A DNA stretch of 26,565 nt from an uncultured Clostridia bacterium. Lineage in GTDB: Bacteria > Bacillota > Clostridia > UBA1381. Below the pieces are notes generated by a model. It had not been told where the DNA came from. It worked only from the letters and a program-made list of their open reading frames with translations, and did not search any database. Within the stretch, counting starts at the first letter, position 1; each line of letters begins with the position of its first letter. The stretch is from contig CAJUFV010000136.1 of assembly GCA_910585795.1 (NCBI GenBank), positions 1 to 26,565 of the forward strand, written 5' to 3'. Below are positions 16,526-23,134 of the stretch, piece by piece. A program made the position numbers and the translations under genes.

Positions 16526-18160
16526 TTAGTCAAAAAATTGATATCTTTTATCGTCAACCTTTATCAGTTTGCCAATATGGGTGCCGTCCTCGCGCAGGAC
16601 ATTATAGTTATCACCATCGGGAGCAATCTTAGCCCTTGTGACGGTTTTGTCGTATTCAATATTGTAGAAAGAACATACACCCTTTTCGTCAATATACGGT
16701 TTTAAAATTTGTATATCGGCATAGGTGAAGGGTATAATGTTGTTTGTGAAAGCTTTGCCGGTAATATGCTGCATACAGCCAGTAAAATCGGCATAGCTTC
16801 CGCTTGCGCCTCGTATATGGTCAAGATAGTGAATACATCTTGTTTCTTCGTAAGAATGCTGGCCGCCAAATACATATGTGTTTTTGTAAATGTTTGTAAG
16901 CTTGTCTTCAGTGTCAAGTTCTATAAGCTGTTTTGTTATATACGTATCAAATTCTGAAGTTTTGCGATAGTCCTGCACCTCTCCTATGCCAGCGACAGTG
17001 AATACAAATGCAAAATATGAAATCAGTAAAAAACTGGCAGTCCGACTGACCTTGTATGGAAGAAGCATGAGCAGTTCATCCAGTATAATGCCTATACCAA
17101 GATAGGAAAAATATACAAGACGAAGAGGAATTCTGTCTGAACCAAGTATAAAGTTAAGAGAGATACCTCCGAAGGAAAGAAGAATTCCTAATACAAGTAT
17201 TTTCCATGAGAATCCGCGTTTCTTTATGCATAGCGCGGAAAAGAGTCCGAATGTACCAGAAAGTACTGCGATGAGGACTGTTTTTATAATTTTATGTCCG
17301 CCGAAGACAATTGATTTGCCGTTAGTATAGCCGTTTTGAAGCAAGTCATATGATAGTTTTCCGAAAATGTCTTTTGTATACTGAAAAATGAGAGACGTAT
17401 GTTCCGCTATATTTGTATGAAGAAGTCCCCCGCGTGATTCAATTTCACCTGCCTGCGCATTAATTGCGTAATATAAGCCTATAACCGCAACATGAACAGC
17501 AAGAATAATAATCGGAAGAAAAATTTTCCTGTCCCTGTGACACCATATAATAAATAATGTAAGCAGTATATAAATGATTATAGCCGGCTCATAAAAGCAA
17601 ACGCTTATCATACCGAGAACAGTATACAAAATAAGACTGCGTTTGCTGAAGTTTTTAAAATACATATTAAGCGAATACACTGCTGTGCCTATAAACAGCA
17701 GTGCGTAGGAAATTCGTGTCGCGGCGGCAATCCAATAGGTCGCTTCAAGGCCGACAGGGAACAGGCACACAAGACACATAAACAATCCTGCTCCAGCGGC
17801 GTTGTTTTTGCGGAGTGTCTTGATAATGAAAAACGCTCCGACAAGCAGGGCAAGCGTAAGTATCAGTTCAACAATCCACAGGTTATTGAAAAGAGGCGCG
17901 TTTATGAAGCAGTCGAAAAATCCGGCAGCAGGCCTTATGGCAAATTTTTCATTTGGTATAGCAAAATATTTAAGCCTTCCCAAAAGTGTTTCGTATAAAT
18001 CACCGTAAAGAAACCAGTCATCCATAACGGGCATATAAACTCCCGCGAGAAAACGCTGTATAAACATAAGCATGCCAAGCGCGGCGGTCATACACAGTTC
18101 TGTCATATTATCGTTTTTGAACAGTGCTGTGAGTTTTTCTCTGACAGGAACTGAAGTCAC
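16526..18160 (-). CDS. Polytopic membrane protein, possible GT-C-type glycosyltransferase
   Basis: About 10-12 transmembrane helices over residues 15-395, then a soluble C-terminal part (about 400-544). An acidic MDDW motif sits right after the first membrane segment, where GT-C enzymes that use lipid-phosphate sugars keep their catalytic acids. This and the topology are the only support for a glycosyltransferase call. The GTG at 18160 is the likely start: GGAGG at 18168-18172 is 7 nt upstream and would lie inside any longer form starting at the TTG at 18175. The partner gene encodes a secreted glycosidase, suggesting joint work on a surface glycan. Unknown membrane protein is the cautious alternative. 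Confidence 0.75.
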   Translation of the reverse strand: MTSVPVREKLTALFKNDNMTELCMTAALGMLMFIQRFLAGVYMPVMDDWFLYGDLYETLLGRLKYFAIPNEKFAIRPAAGFFDCFINAPLFNNLWIVELILTLALLVGAFFIIKTLRKNNAAGAGLFMCLVCLFPVGLEATYWIAAATRISYALLFIGTAVYSLNMYFKNFSKRSLILYTVLGMISVCFYEPAIIIYILLTLFIIWCHRDRKIFLPIIILAVHVAVIGLYYAINAQAGEIESRGGLLHTNIAEHTSLIFQYTKDIFGKLSYDLLQNGYTNGKSIVFGGHKIIKTVLIAVLSGTFGLFSALCIKKRGFSWKILVLGILLSFGGISLNFILGSDRIPLRLVYFSYLGIGIILDELLMLLPYKVSRTASFLLISYFAFVFTVAGIGEVQDYRKTSEFDTYITKQLIELDTEDKLTNIYKNTYVFGGQHSYEETRCIHYLDHIRGASGSYADFTGCMQHITGKAFTNNIIPFTYADIQILKPYIDEKGVCSFYNIEYDKTVTRAKIAPDGDNYNVLREDGTHIGKLIKVDDKRYQFFD

Positions 18161-18192
18161 ATAAATCTCCTCCAAAGTATGTTTTAGCTGAT

Positions 18193-18218
18193 AAAAACAG
18201 GCGTGTTTTACACGCCTG
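18193..18218 (-). terminator. Terminator after the alcohol dehydrogenase gene
   Basis: Read on the - strand, a GC-rich 9-bp perfect stem (CAGGCGTGT and ACACGCCTG, 3-nt loop) is followed by five T's. Only 33 bp separate it from the GT-C-like start codon, so that gene either has a compact promoter overlapping the hairpin or is reached by readthrough. Confidence 0.88.
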
Positions 18219-18236
18219 AATTATATGTATTTTTGT

Positions 18237-19379
18237 TTATTCGTACAGATGCTCAAGAATTTGTACAACCTCCGGTTTCGTCGGAACACGTGGGTTTGTA
18301 ACTGTACAGGCGTCTGCAAGAGCTTTTTCAGCCATGGAATCAATTGCGTTGAAATATTCTGTTTTGTCTACACCGCACTGTGAAACAGAAATAGGAATAT
18401 TCATTTCTTTGAGCATAAACTGAATCCAGCCTACAAGAGCGCGTATAGTTGTAATTTCATTAAAGTTGTTAACTCCAAGCAGCTTTGCGACATTTACATA
18501 TTTTTCAACGCATTTCGGATATTCCTTCTGACTCTTTGAATGCTTGTTTATTCCTGAATTATATTCAATAATGTGAGGGAGAAGCATTGCGTTTGCCCTT
18601 CCGTGAGGAATATGGAATTTAGCGCCTATCGCGTGAGCCACGCCGTGATTGAGGCCAAGCGACGCACTGTTAAACGCAAGTCCGGCCAGACATGAGGCAA
18701 CATGCATCTTTTTTCTTGCGTGAGTATCGTTATTGTCAAGGTATGAGCGGAGCAGAAAGGTTCCGCATATTTCAATCGCTTTTTCGGCCAGAGCCGCGGA
18801 AAATTCATTGTTGTTAATACTTACATATGCTTCAATTGCGTGTGTAAGCACATCCATACCTGTGTCAGCTGTAACGTTAGCCGGAACGCTTTTCACAAGG
18901 TCAGCGTCAAGAATAGCCTCTGTAGGAAGCATGCTTTCGGAAACAAGAGGATATTTGACATCCTTGGCGGGGTCGGAAACGACCGCGAACGCTGTTACTT
19001 CCGAACCTGTGCCAGAGGTAGTGGGAATTGCTATAAGCGCTGTCTCTTTTCCTGTGGCGCGCGCGGCAAACTCGCGTATCGCTTTTGCGCTGTCTATCGC
19101 GCTTCCGCCGCCGATTGATATAACACAATCAGGGTCGTATTGAAGCATGGCTTGTACGCCGACGGAAATTTTCTCAATAGGAGGGTCGGGGACAACATCA
19201 GAGAACACCTCGAATTCAGTATATCCGTCATTCAGACGTATCGTAATCATCTGGAGCATACCGCTTTTGGCAACAAACGGGTCTGTGATTATAAATGCTT
19301 TTTTATAGGGAAGGTCGGACAGACGGTCCAGAGCGTTATCTCCAAAGTATATTTTAGTTTTTATATCAAAACTGTTCAT
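18237..19379 (-). CDS. Iron-containing alcohol dehydrogenase
   Basis: Group III (Fe-dependent) NAD(P)-linked alcohol dehydrogenase of 380 aa. The dinucleotide loop is GGGSAIDSAKA (90-100), followed by IPTTSGTGSE (118-127). The metal ligands line up as D176, H180, H245 and H259 within TGMDVLTHAIEAY and GLNHGVAHAIG...PHG. All ligands are present. Substrate is open: the sequence is closer in feel to PduQ/1-propanol or butanol-type enzymes than to FucO, but that is impression only. It is monocistronic, with its own promoter and terminator. A role in re-oxidising NADH during fermentation is inferred. Confidence 0.92.
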   Translation of the reverse strand: MNSFDIKTKIYFGDNALDRLSDLPYKKAFIITDPFVAKSGMLQMITIRLNDGYTEFEVFSDVVPDPPIEKISVGVQAMLQYDPDCVISIGGGSAIDSAKAIREFAARATGKETALIAIPTTSGTGSEVTAFAVVSDPAKDVKYPLVSESMLPTEAILDADLVKSVPANVTADTGMDVLTHAIEAYVSINNNEFSAALAEKAIEICGTFLLRSYLDNNDTHARKKMHVASCLAGLAFNSASLGLNHGVAHAIGAKFHIPHGRANAMLLPHIIEYNSGINKHSKSQKEYPKCVEKYVNVAKLLGVNNFNEITTIRALVGWIQFMLKEMNIPISVSQCGVDKTEYFNAIDSMAEKALADACTVTNPRVPTKPEVVQILEHLYE

Positions 19380-19419
19380 TATTCATTTCCACCCCTGTTT
19401 GATTAATATAATTTATTCC

Positions 19420-19448
19420 ATTATACAATATTTCATACAATATTACAA
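19420..19448 (-). promoter_or_regulatory. Sigma-A promoter for the alcohol dehydrogenase, with tandem repeat
   Basis: On the - strand, -35 TTGTAA (19443-19448) and -10 TATAAT (19420-19425) are 17 bp apart. The spacer is filled by a 10-bp direct repeat ATACAATATT (19423-19432 and 19435-19444 on the + strand, 12-nt period), a possible regulator site. Confidence 0.78.
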
Positions 19449-19492
19449 GTGGAAAGAGAAAAAATAATGATTAAAAATTAGATGAGCTTCTA

Positions 19493-19521
19493 TTGCAATT
19501 TTAATATCTGTATGTTATACT
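19493..19521 (+). promoter_or_regulatory. Sigma-A promoter for the TrpA-like operon
   Basis: -35 TTGCAA (19493-19498) and -10 TATACT (19516-19521) with 17-bp spacing; start expected near 19528. This leaves a leader of about 115 nt before the TrpA-like start codon. Confidence 0.82.
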
Positions 19522-19532
19522 AGAATACAGAT
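19506..19532. promoter_or_regulatory. Inverted repeat centred on the -10 box (candidate operator)
   Basis: ATCTGTAT (19506-19513) and ATACAGAT (19525-19532) are perfect inverted 8-mers separated by 11 bp that contain the -10. This geometry is typical of a dimeric repressor site. The regulator is unknown. Confidence 0.5.
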
Positions 19533-19565
19533 TAGATTAGGCTGAACTAGACTAGAGGAGGAGAG
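19528..19565 (+). promoter_or_regulatory. 5-nt-period NAG triplet array (TRAP-site-like) in the leader RNA
   Basis: Starting at the predicted +1, eight triplets in strict 5-nt register (19528, 19533, 19538, 19543, 19548, 19553, 19558, 19563) read CAG, TAG, TAG, TGA, TAG, TAG, GAG, GAG: seven have AG with two-base spacers. TRAP (MtrB) binds up to 11 (U/G)AG triplets spaced 2-3 nt. More loosely spaced GAG/TAG triplets follow at 19572, 19583, 19591 and 19597. The last in-register slots coincide with a ribosome binding site, which is itself GAG-rich. Confidence 0.4.
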
Positions 19566-19569
19566 TTTT

Positions 19570-19593
19570 ATGAGAATTTTATTAGAAGTATAG
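19570..19593 (+). CDS. Seven-codon mini-ORF (MRILLEV) in the TrpA-like leader
   Basis: ATG at 19570 follows GAGGAGGAGAG (19555-19565), the strongest ribosome binding site nearby. It encodes only MRILLEV before TAG. It contains no Trp codon, so it is not a classical trp attenuation peptide. It is in the same frame as the TrpA-like gene but separated from it by three stops, so it could be a regulatory upstream ORF or the relic of a longer start. Confidence 0.35.
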   Translation: MRILLEV

Positions 19594-19644
19594 CCTTAGA
19601 ATAAAAATATAAAGAATTTATAGATGCTGTTAGGAGATTGGAGA

Positions 19645-20442
19645 ATGAACAGAATAGACGAGAGATTTAATAAATTGAATATGGAGAATAGAAAGGCTTT
19701 GATTACTTTTCTGCCAATTGGAGACCCTGACATAGAAACCAGTGTGAAAGCGATTTACACAATGCAGGAGGAGGGGGCAGACCTGATAGAGCTGGGGGTG
19801 CCGTTTTCCGACCCAGCCGCGGACGAGCCCGCAGTTCAGCGCGCATATGAGCGCGCGTTAAGTAATGGAACAGATATTTTCAAGGCTTTTGAGCTTGTTG
19901 CTAGGATAAGAGACAGCGTGGAGGTACCAATGGTGTTTGTGCTGTACTATAATATAATAGTTCAGTATGGATTGGAAAAATTTTTCGCGGACTGTCAGAG
20001 AGCAGGGGTAGACGGACTTATAATACTGGACCTTCCGTTTGAGGAATGCGGCGAAATTGCTGAATATACTGATAAATACGGTGTATATCCGATATATTTT
20101 ATATCGCCGGTATCGAAAGAGAGAATAAAAAAGATAACGAAAAGCGCTAAAGGTTTTCTTTACTGCGTTTTACCTCCGGATATATCGGCTAATCAGGACT
20201 TGTTAAAGATAAAATTGGATGAGTTTGTAACAGAAATCAGAGAAAATACAACAGTGCCTGCATGTTTGTGGGCTGATGCTGTAGGCGGAACATGTATCAG
20301 TGAAGCAATACAGTATTTTGACGGAGTGATTGCCGGCGGTATTGCTGCCAAAGCGATTGCATCGGGAGGCTGCAAAGAGGAAAGTATCTCTAATATCCGA
20401 GCTGTAATTGGAGATTTTAAATCAGACCTGGCAGTGGACTGA
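19645..20442 (+). CDS. Divergent TrpA-like protein (tryptophan synthase alpha family)
   Basis: A TIM-barrel protein (265 aa) clearly of the TrpA family: FLPIGDPD (23-30), LIELGVPFSDPAAD (47-60), YYN...QYGLEKF (101-113) and AGVDGLIILDLPFEE (120-134). E49 and D60, the TrpA catalytic acids, are kept at their usual numbers. However, the motif after D60 is EP instead of GP, the usual NP after the YY is NI, the loop expected as SRxGVTG reads LPPDISAN (176-183), the GFGIS segment is WADAVGG (209-215), and the terminal GSA-type phosphate site is GGIAA (231-235). The phosphate-binding features of a working indole-glycerol-phosphate lyase look lost. No trpB or other trp gene is present. ATG 19645 is preferred to the ATG at 19624 because AGGAG (19632-19636) lies between. 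Function is uncertain; a repurposed lyase is likely. Confidence 0.8.
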   Translation: MNRIDERFNKLNMENRKALITFLPIGDPDIETSVKAIYTMQEEGADLIELGVPFSDPAADEPAVQRAYERALSNGTDIFKAFELVARIRDSVEVPMVFVLYYNIIVQYGLEKFFADCQRAGVDGLIILDLPFEECGEIAEYTDKYGVYPIYFISPVSKERIKKITKSAKGFLYCVLPPDISANQDLLKIKLDEFVTEIRENTTVPACLWADAVGGTCISEAIQYFDGVIAGGIAAKAIASGGCKEESISNIRAVIGDFKSDLAVD

Positions 20443-20468
20443 TTATTATTGAGAAAAGAGGAAAAAAC

Positions 20469-21728
20469 ATGAAATTCAGAAAGATAATATGCTCTGTGAC
20501 CGCCTTTTTGATTGCGCTGGGAACCGCGGCATATGCTAAGGATAACATATACGCGTACAATAAATTTGTTTCAACGATTATCGGCCCGCATTACGGATAC
20601 TGTAATTTTGCGGCATCTTTTGCGGGGCATGAAGATGAGTATGAAAATGTTAATACATATTTCGGCGGACTTATTTCAGCGTTTTATGATGATATAGACG
20701 GTGATTTTGATAATGAGCTTATAACGGTTGAAACATCAGGAATTACTGTTTATCAGGCAGGTGAAAAAGGAGTTGTTTTTCTTGGTTCCGCGGATATTGA
20801 GCTGATAGCAAATTACGGTGATTCGTACGCGAATGTGTTCACTATACCTGAAGGCCGCAAAAAGTATATAGGAATTGAGACATATTCTAAAGCCGCGGGA
20901 AATTATCATTTGTATTTGTATGACCTTAATCCGGATACTGACGATTTTAAAAAGATTCTTGATATAAGCAGAGAATCAAATGAGGATGGTATTGAAGAGA
21001 GTGTATGGGCTAAGGACAGAACGTATTATTCATATACGAACGGCGGTGGTCTTCAGACATCTATAAATCCTGAAGGATATGCCGACAGCGGCGAAGCGGC
21101 GGTAAAGGCTCTTAGTGACACGCTTACTCAGATTCAAGATGGTATACCGTCAAAGGATAAAATACAGAAGCGTATGGTCGGCGGCGATGAAGATGGAAAT
21201 CAGACTGATGACGGTAATTACCGTATAAACGCGTTTATGTCTGACCATGTAAGGCTTGTGTCTTATGTGCGCGCAACAGGGGTACGTCTGGCGGAGAAGC
21301 CCATAGTAATTTTTGAAGATAATAGTCCTCTTAATGACCTTGCGGTAAAACCAGATATTGTCACCGTTACAGTTAATAATGAAACATTGCAGTTCCCTAC
21401 ACAGGACCCTGTCATAGTGGACGGCAGAACGCTTGTTCCAGTACGAACAATTATTGAGACGTTTGACGCAAAGGTGGACTGGGTAGATGAAAACGGTGTG
21501 CAGAAGGTAATTGTCAATACGGCTGATAAAAATATTTCAATGACAATAAACAGCAAGGAGCTTTATGTAAATGGGGAAAGGCAGGAGGATCTTGAGGTTC
21601 CTGCGCAGCTCATAAATGACAAGACACTGGTTCCGCTCAGGGTAATAAGCGAGTCTTTGGGATGCAGCGTTAAATGGGTTCAGGATACTAAAACGGTAGT
21701 TATTGAATCGCAAAATGAAGCACAGTAA
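20469..21728 (+). CDS. Secreted protein with PF07833-like C-terminal domain
   Basis: 419 residues: signal peptide (1-23, ending AYA), an uncharacterised N-terminal domain (about 25-225) and a copper-amine-oxidase-N-like module (about 298-415) with two motifs, DGRTLVPVR and NDKTLVPLR, and the spacing seen in the GH26-like protein. The N-terminal half contains DDIDGDFDNELI (about 75-86), a calcium-loop-like VCBS/EF-hand-style stretch, and resembles in plan the secreted protein encoded at 9523-10764. There are no amine-oxidase catalytic parts, so the module is probably structural or wall-related. It starts 26 nt after the TrpA-like stop and ends 15 nt before ppa, so it is co-transcribed with both. 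Confidence 0.82.
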   Translation: MKFRKIICSVTAFLIALGTAAYAKDNIYAYNKFVSTIIGPHYGYCNFAASFAGHEDEYENVNTYFGGLISAFYDDIDGDFDNELITVETSGITVYQAGEKGVVFLGSADIELIANYGDSYANVFTIPEGRKKYIGIETYSKAAGNYHLYLYDLNPDTDDFKKILDISRESNEDGIEESVWAKDRTYYSYTNGGGLQTSINPEGYADSGEAAVKALSDTLTQIQDGIPSKDKIQKRMVGGDEDGNQTDDGNYRINAFMSDHVRLVSYVRATGVRLAEKPIVIFEDNSPLNDLAVKPDIVTVTVNNETLQFPTQDPVIVDGRTLVPVRTIIETFDAKVDWVDENGVQKVIVNTADKNISMTINSKELYVNGERQEDLEVPAQLINDKTLVPLRVISESLGCSVKWVQDTKTVVIESQNEAQ

Positions 21729-21743
21729 AAGGAGAGATGTATA

Positions 21744-22274
21744 ATGTCAAATATATGGCATGATATAAGTCCAAAAAGAATTTCGCCTGAAAGATTTATG
21801 GCGGTCATTGAGATACCTAAGGGTGTAAAAAATAAATATGAAATGGATAAGGAAACAGGCCTGCTGCGTCTTGACCGTGTACTTTACACTTCAACTCATT
21901 ATCCGGCAAATTACGGCTTTATTCCACGTACCTATGCGGCAGACAATGACCCGCTTGACGTGCTTGTTCTTTGTCAGGAGTCAATTGTGTCAATGACGCT
22001 GGTTGAATGTTATCCTATAGGTGTTATGAAGATGATTGATGATGATCAGGTAGATGAAAAGATTATCGCGATTCCGTTTAATGACCCATCATATGCGGGG
22101 TATACAGATATTTCGCAGCTTCCGCAGCATACCTTTGATGAAATTTCTCATTTTTTTCGTGTATATAAATCTCTGGAGGGTAAGGAAACAGTGGTAAATG
22201 AGGTGCTGGGAAGCGAAGAGGCTAAAGAAATTATAAAGAATTGTATTGATTCATATAAGGATAATTATTGTTAA
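21744..22274 (+). CDS. ppa: Inorganic pyrophosphatase, soluble family I
   Basis: Hydrolyses pyrophosphate to orthophosphate, driving biosynthesis. 176 aa, the usual length for family I. The metal-binding signature DNDPLDVLVL is at 67-76 with D67, D69 and D72, and HYPANYGFIPRTYA (52-65) carries the substrate-binding residues typical of the family. Many Firmicutes use the unrelated manganese-dependent family II enzyme or a membrane pyrophosphatase, so a family I enzyme is a useful lineage marker. AAAGGAGAG sits just before the ATG. A terminator follows. Confidence 0.95.
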   Translation: MSNIWHDISPKRISPERFMAVIEIPKGVKNKYEMDKETGLLRLDRVLYTSTHYPANYGFIPRTYAADNDPLDVLVLCQESIVSMTLVECYPIGVMKMIDDDQVDEKIIAIPFNDPSYAGYTDISQLPQHTFDEISHFFRVYKSLEGKETVVNEVLGSEEAKEIIKNCIDSYKDNYC

Positions 22275-22280
22275 TGAGAG

Positions 22281-22308
22281 AACTGCCGCGTATACGGCAG
22301 TTTTTTTT
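22281..22308 (+). terminator. Terminator after ppa
   Basis: An 8-bp GC-rich stem (22281-22288 with 22295-22302), 6-nt loop, and eight T's (22301-22308). Confidence 0.93.
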
Positions 22309-22334
22309 GTCGAAAAAAGTAGAATTGTGTAGAA
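22306..22334. promoter_or_regulatory. Candidate Spo0A box(es) upstream of sigH
   Basis: TTTGTCGAAA (22306-22315) contains the exact 0A-box core TGTCGAA, and TGTAGAA (22328-22334) is a one-mismatch copy. They lie about 56-75 bp upstream of the sigH -35. The first partly overlaps the T-run of the ppa terminator. Confidence 0.5.
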
Positions 22335-22389
22335 TGATAAAAAATATCTCACAAATCAAAACAGAATTGTAAAAAATTACAAAATTTGC

Positions 22390-22418
22390 TTGACAACAGC
22401 CTTTTTACGTGATATACT
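22390..22418 (+). promoter_or_regulatory. Sigma-A promoter for sigH
   Basis: Consensus -35 TTGACA (22390-22395), 17-bp spacer, -10 TATACT (22413-22418). It is the closest to consensus in the window. Confidence 0.9.
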
Positions 22419-22448
22419 ACAATACATACTTATATCAAAGGAGGAAGT

Positions 22449-23090
22449 TTGGCAGCGGTGCTGGAGATGAGTGTAAAAAAACTTGAGGAATTATCGGACG
22501 AGCAGCTTGTGGAATCAGCTCAAAAGGGCAATAATACAGCTCTTGAAACGATACTGTCAAGATATAAAAACCTTGTTTATTCCAAATCAAAGCCGTATTT
22601 TCTCGCAGGCGCTGAAAATGACGATATTATTCAGGAGGGCTTTATAGGTCTTTACAAGGCGGTTAAGGACTTTGACGGAGAAAAATTTCCGTTTTTTAAG
22701 GTTTTCGCTGGAGTTTGCGTTACGCGGCATATTATAACTGCCGTGAAAGCGGCATCGAGGAAAAAACATCTTCCATTAAACTCTTATGTTTCACTTGATA
22801 AGAATACCTATGACGAAGACGGAGATACAACCTTGCTGGATGTCATAGCATTCAATGAGCTTCAAGACCCAGAAGCTATATTAATTGACCGTGAGAATGT
22901 TGACGGTATGGAGTATAAAATCAATAAGGTACTCAGTGAGCTTGAACTTGAGGTGCTGGTGTATTATTTAAAGGATATGTCCTATGGTGAGATTGCCAAG
23001 GCACTCGGCAAGGACATTAAATCAGTTGATAATGCTGTTCAGCGCATCAAAAAGAAGCTGGAGATTGCTCTGCGAGACAGAGCCGAGTAA
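22449..23090 (+). CDS. sigH: RNA polymerase sigma-H factor (Spo0H-like)
   Basis: Sigma-70-family factor that directs transition-state and early sporulation genes in Bacilli and Clostridia. 213 aa, the SigH length. Region 2 shows NDDIIQEGFIGLYKAVKDFDG (about 56-76), then ITAVKAASRKKHLPLNSYVSLDK, nearly identical in pattern to B. subtilis SigH. Region 4 shows LELEVLVYYLKDMSYGEIAKALGKDIKSVDNAVQRIKKKLE. The start is unsettled: TTG at 22449 is 4 nt from AAAGGAGG (22437-22444), while GTG at 22458 is 13 nt away and ATG at 22467 is further. Non-ATG initiation may keep expression low. It is co-transcribed with a zinc-ribbon gene. Confidence 0.93.
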   Translation: MAAVLEMSVKKLEELSDEQLVESAQKGNNTALETILSRYKNLVYSKSKPYFLAGAENDDIIQEGFIGLYKAVKDFDGEKFPFFKVFAGVCVTRHIITAVKAASRKKHLPLNSYVSLDKNTYDEDGDTTLLDVIAFNELQDPEAILIDRENVDGMEYKINKVLSELELEVLVYYLKDMSYGEIAKALGKDIKSVDNAVQRIKKKLEIALRDRAE

Positions 23091-23134
23091 TTATTGTGGC
23101 AACAAAACAAATGTGACCAAAGTGAGGTAAAAAA

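Noticed and set aside
19520..19555. CTAG motifs (19520, 19547, 19552) resembling an E. coli TrpR operator next to a TrpA-like gene
   Set aside because: The two close CTAGs are 5 bp apart, not 8, and lack the palindrome. The 5-nt NAG register explains the same bases better.
19570..19593. Classical trp attenuation leader peptide
   Set aside because: The peptide MRILLEV has no tryptophan, and no terminator hairpin with a T-run lies between it and the TrpA-like gene.
22364..22386. TTGTAA/TTACAA dyad before the sigH promoter as an operator
   Set aside because: Only 6-bp arms in a very A-rich stretch; it could easily be chance.
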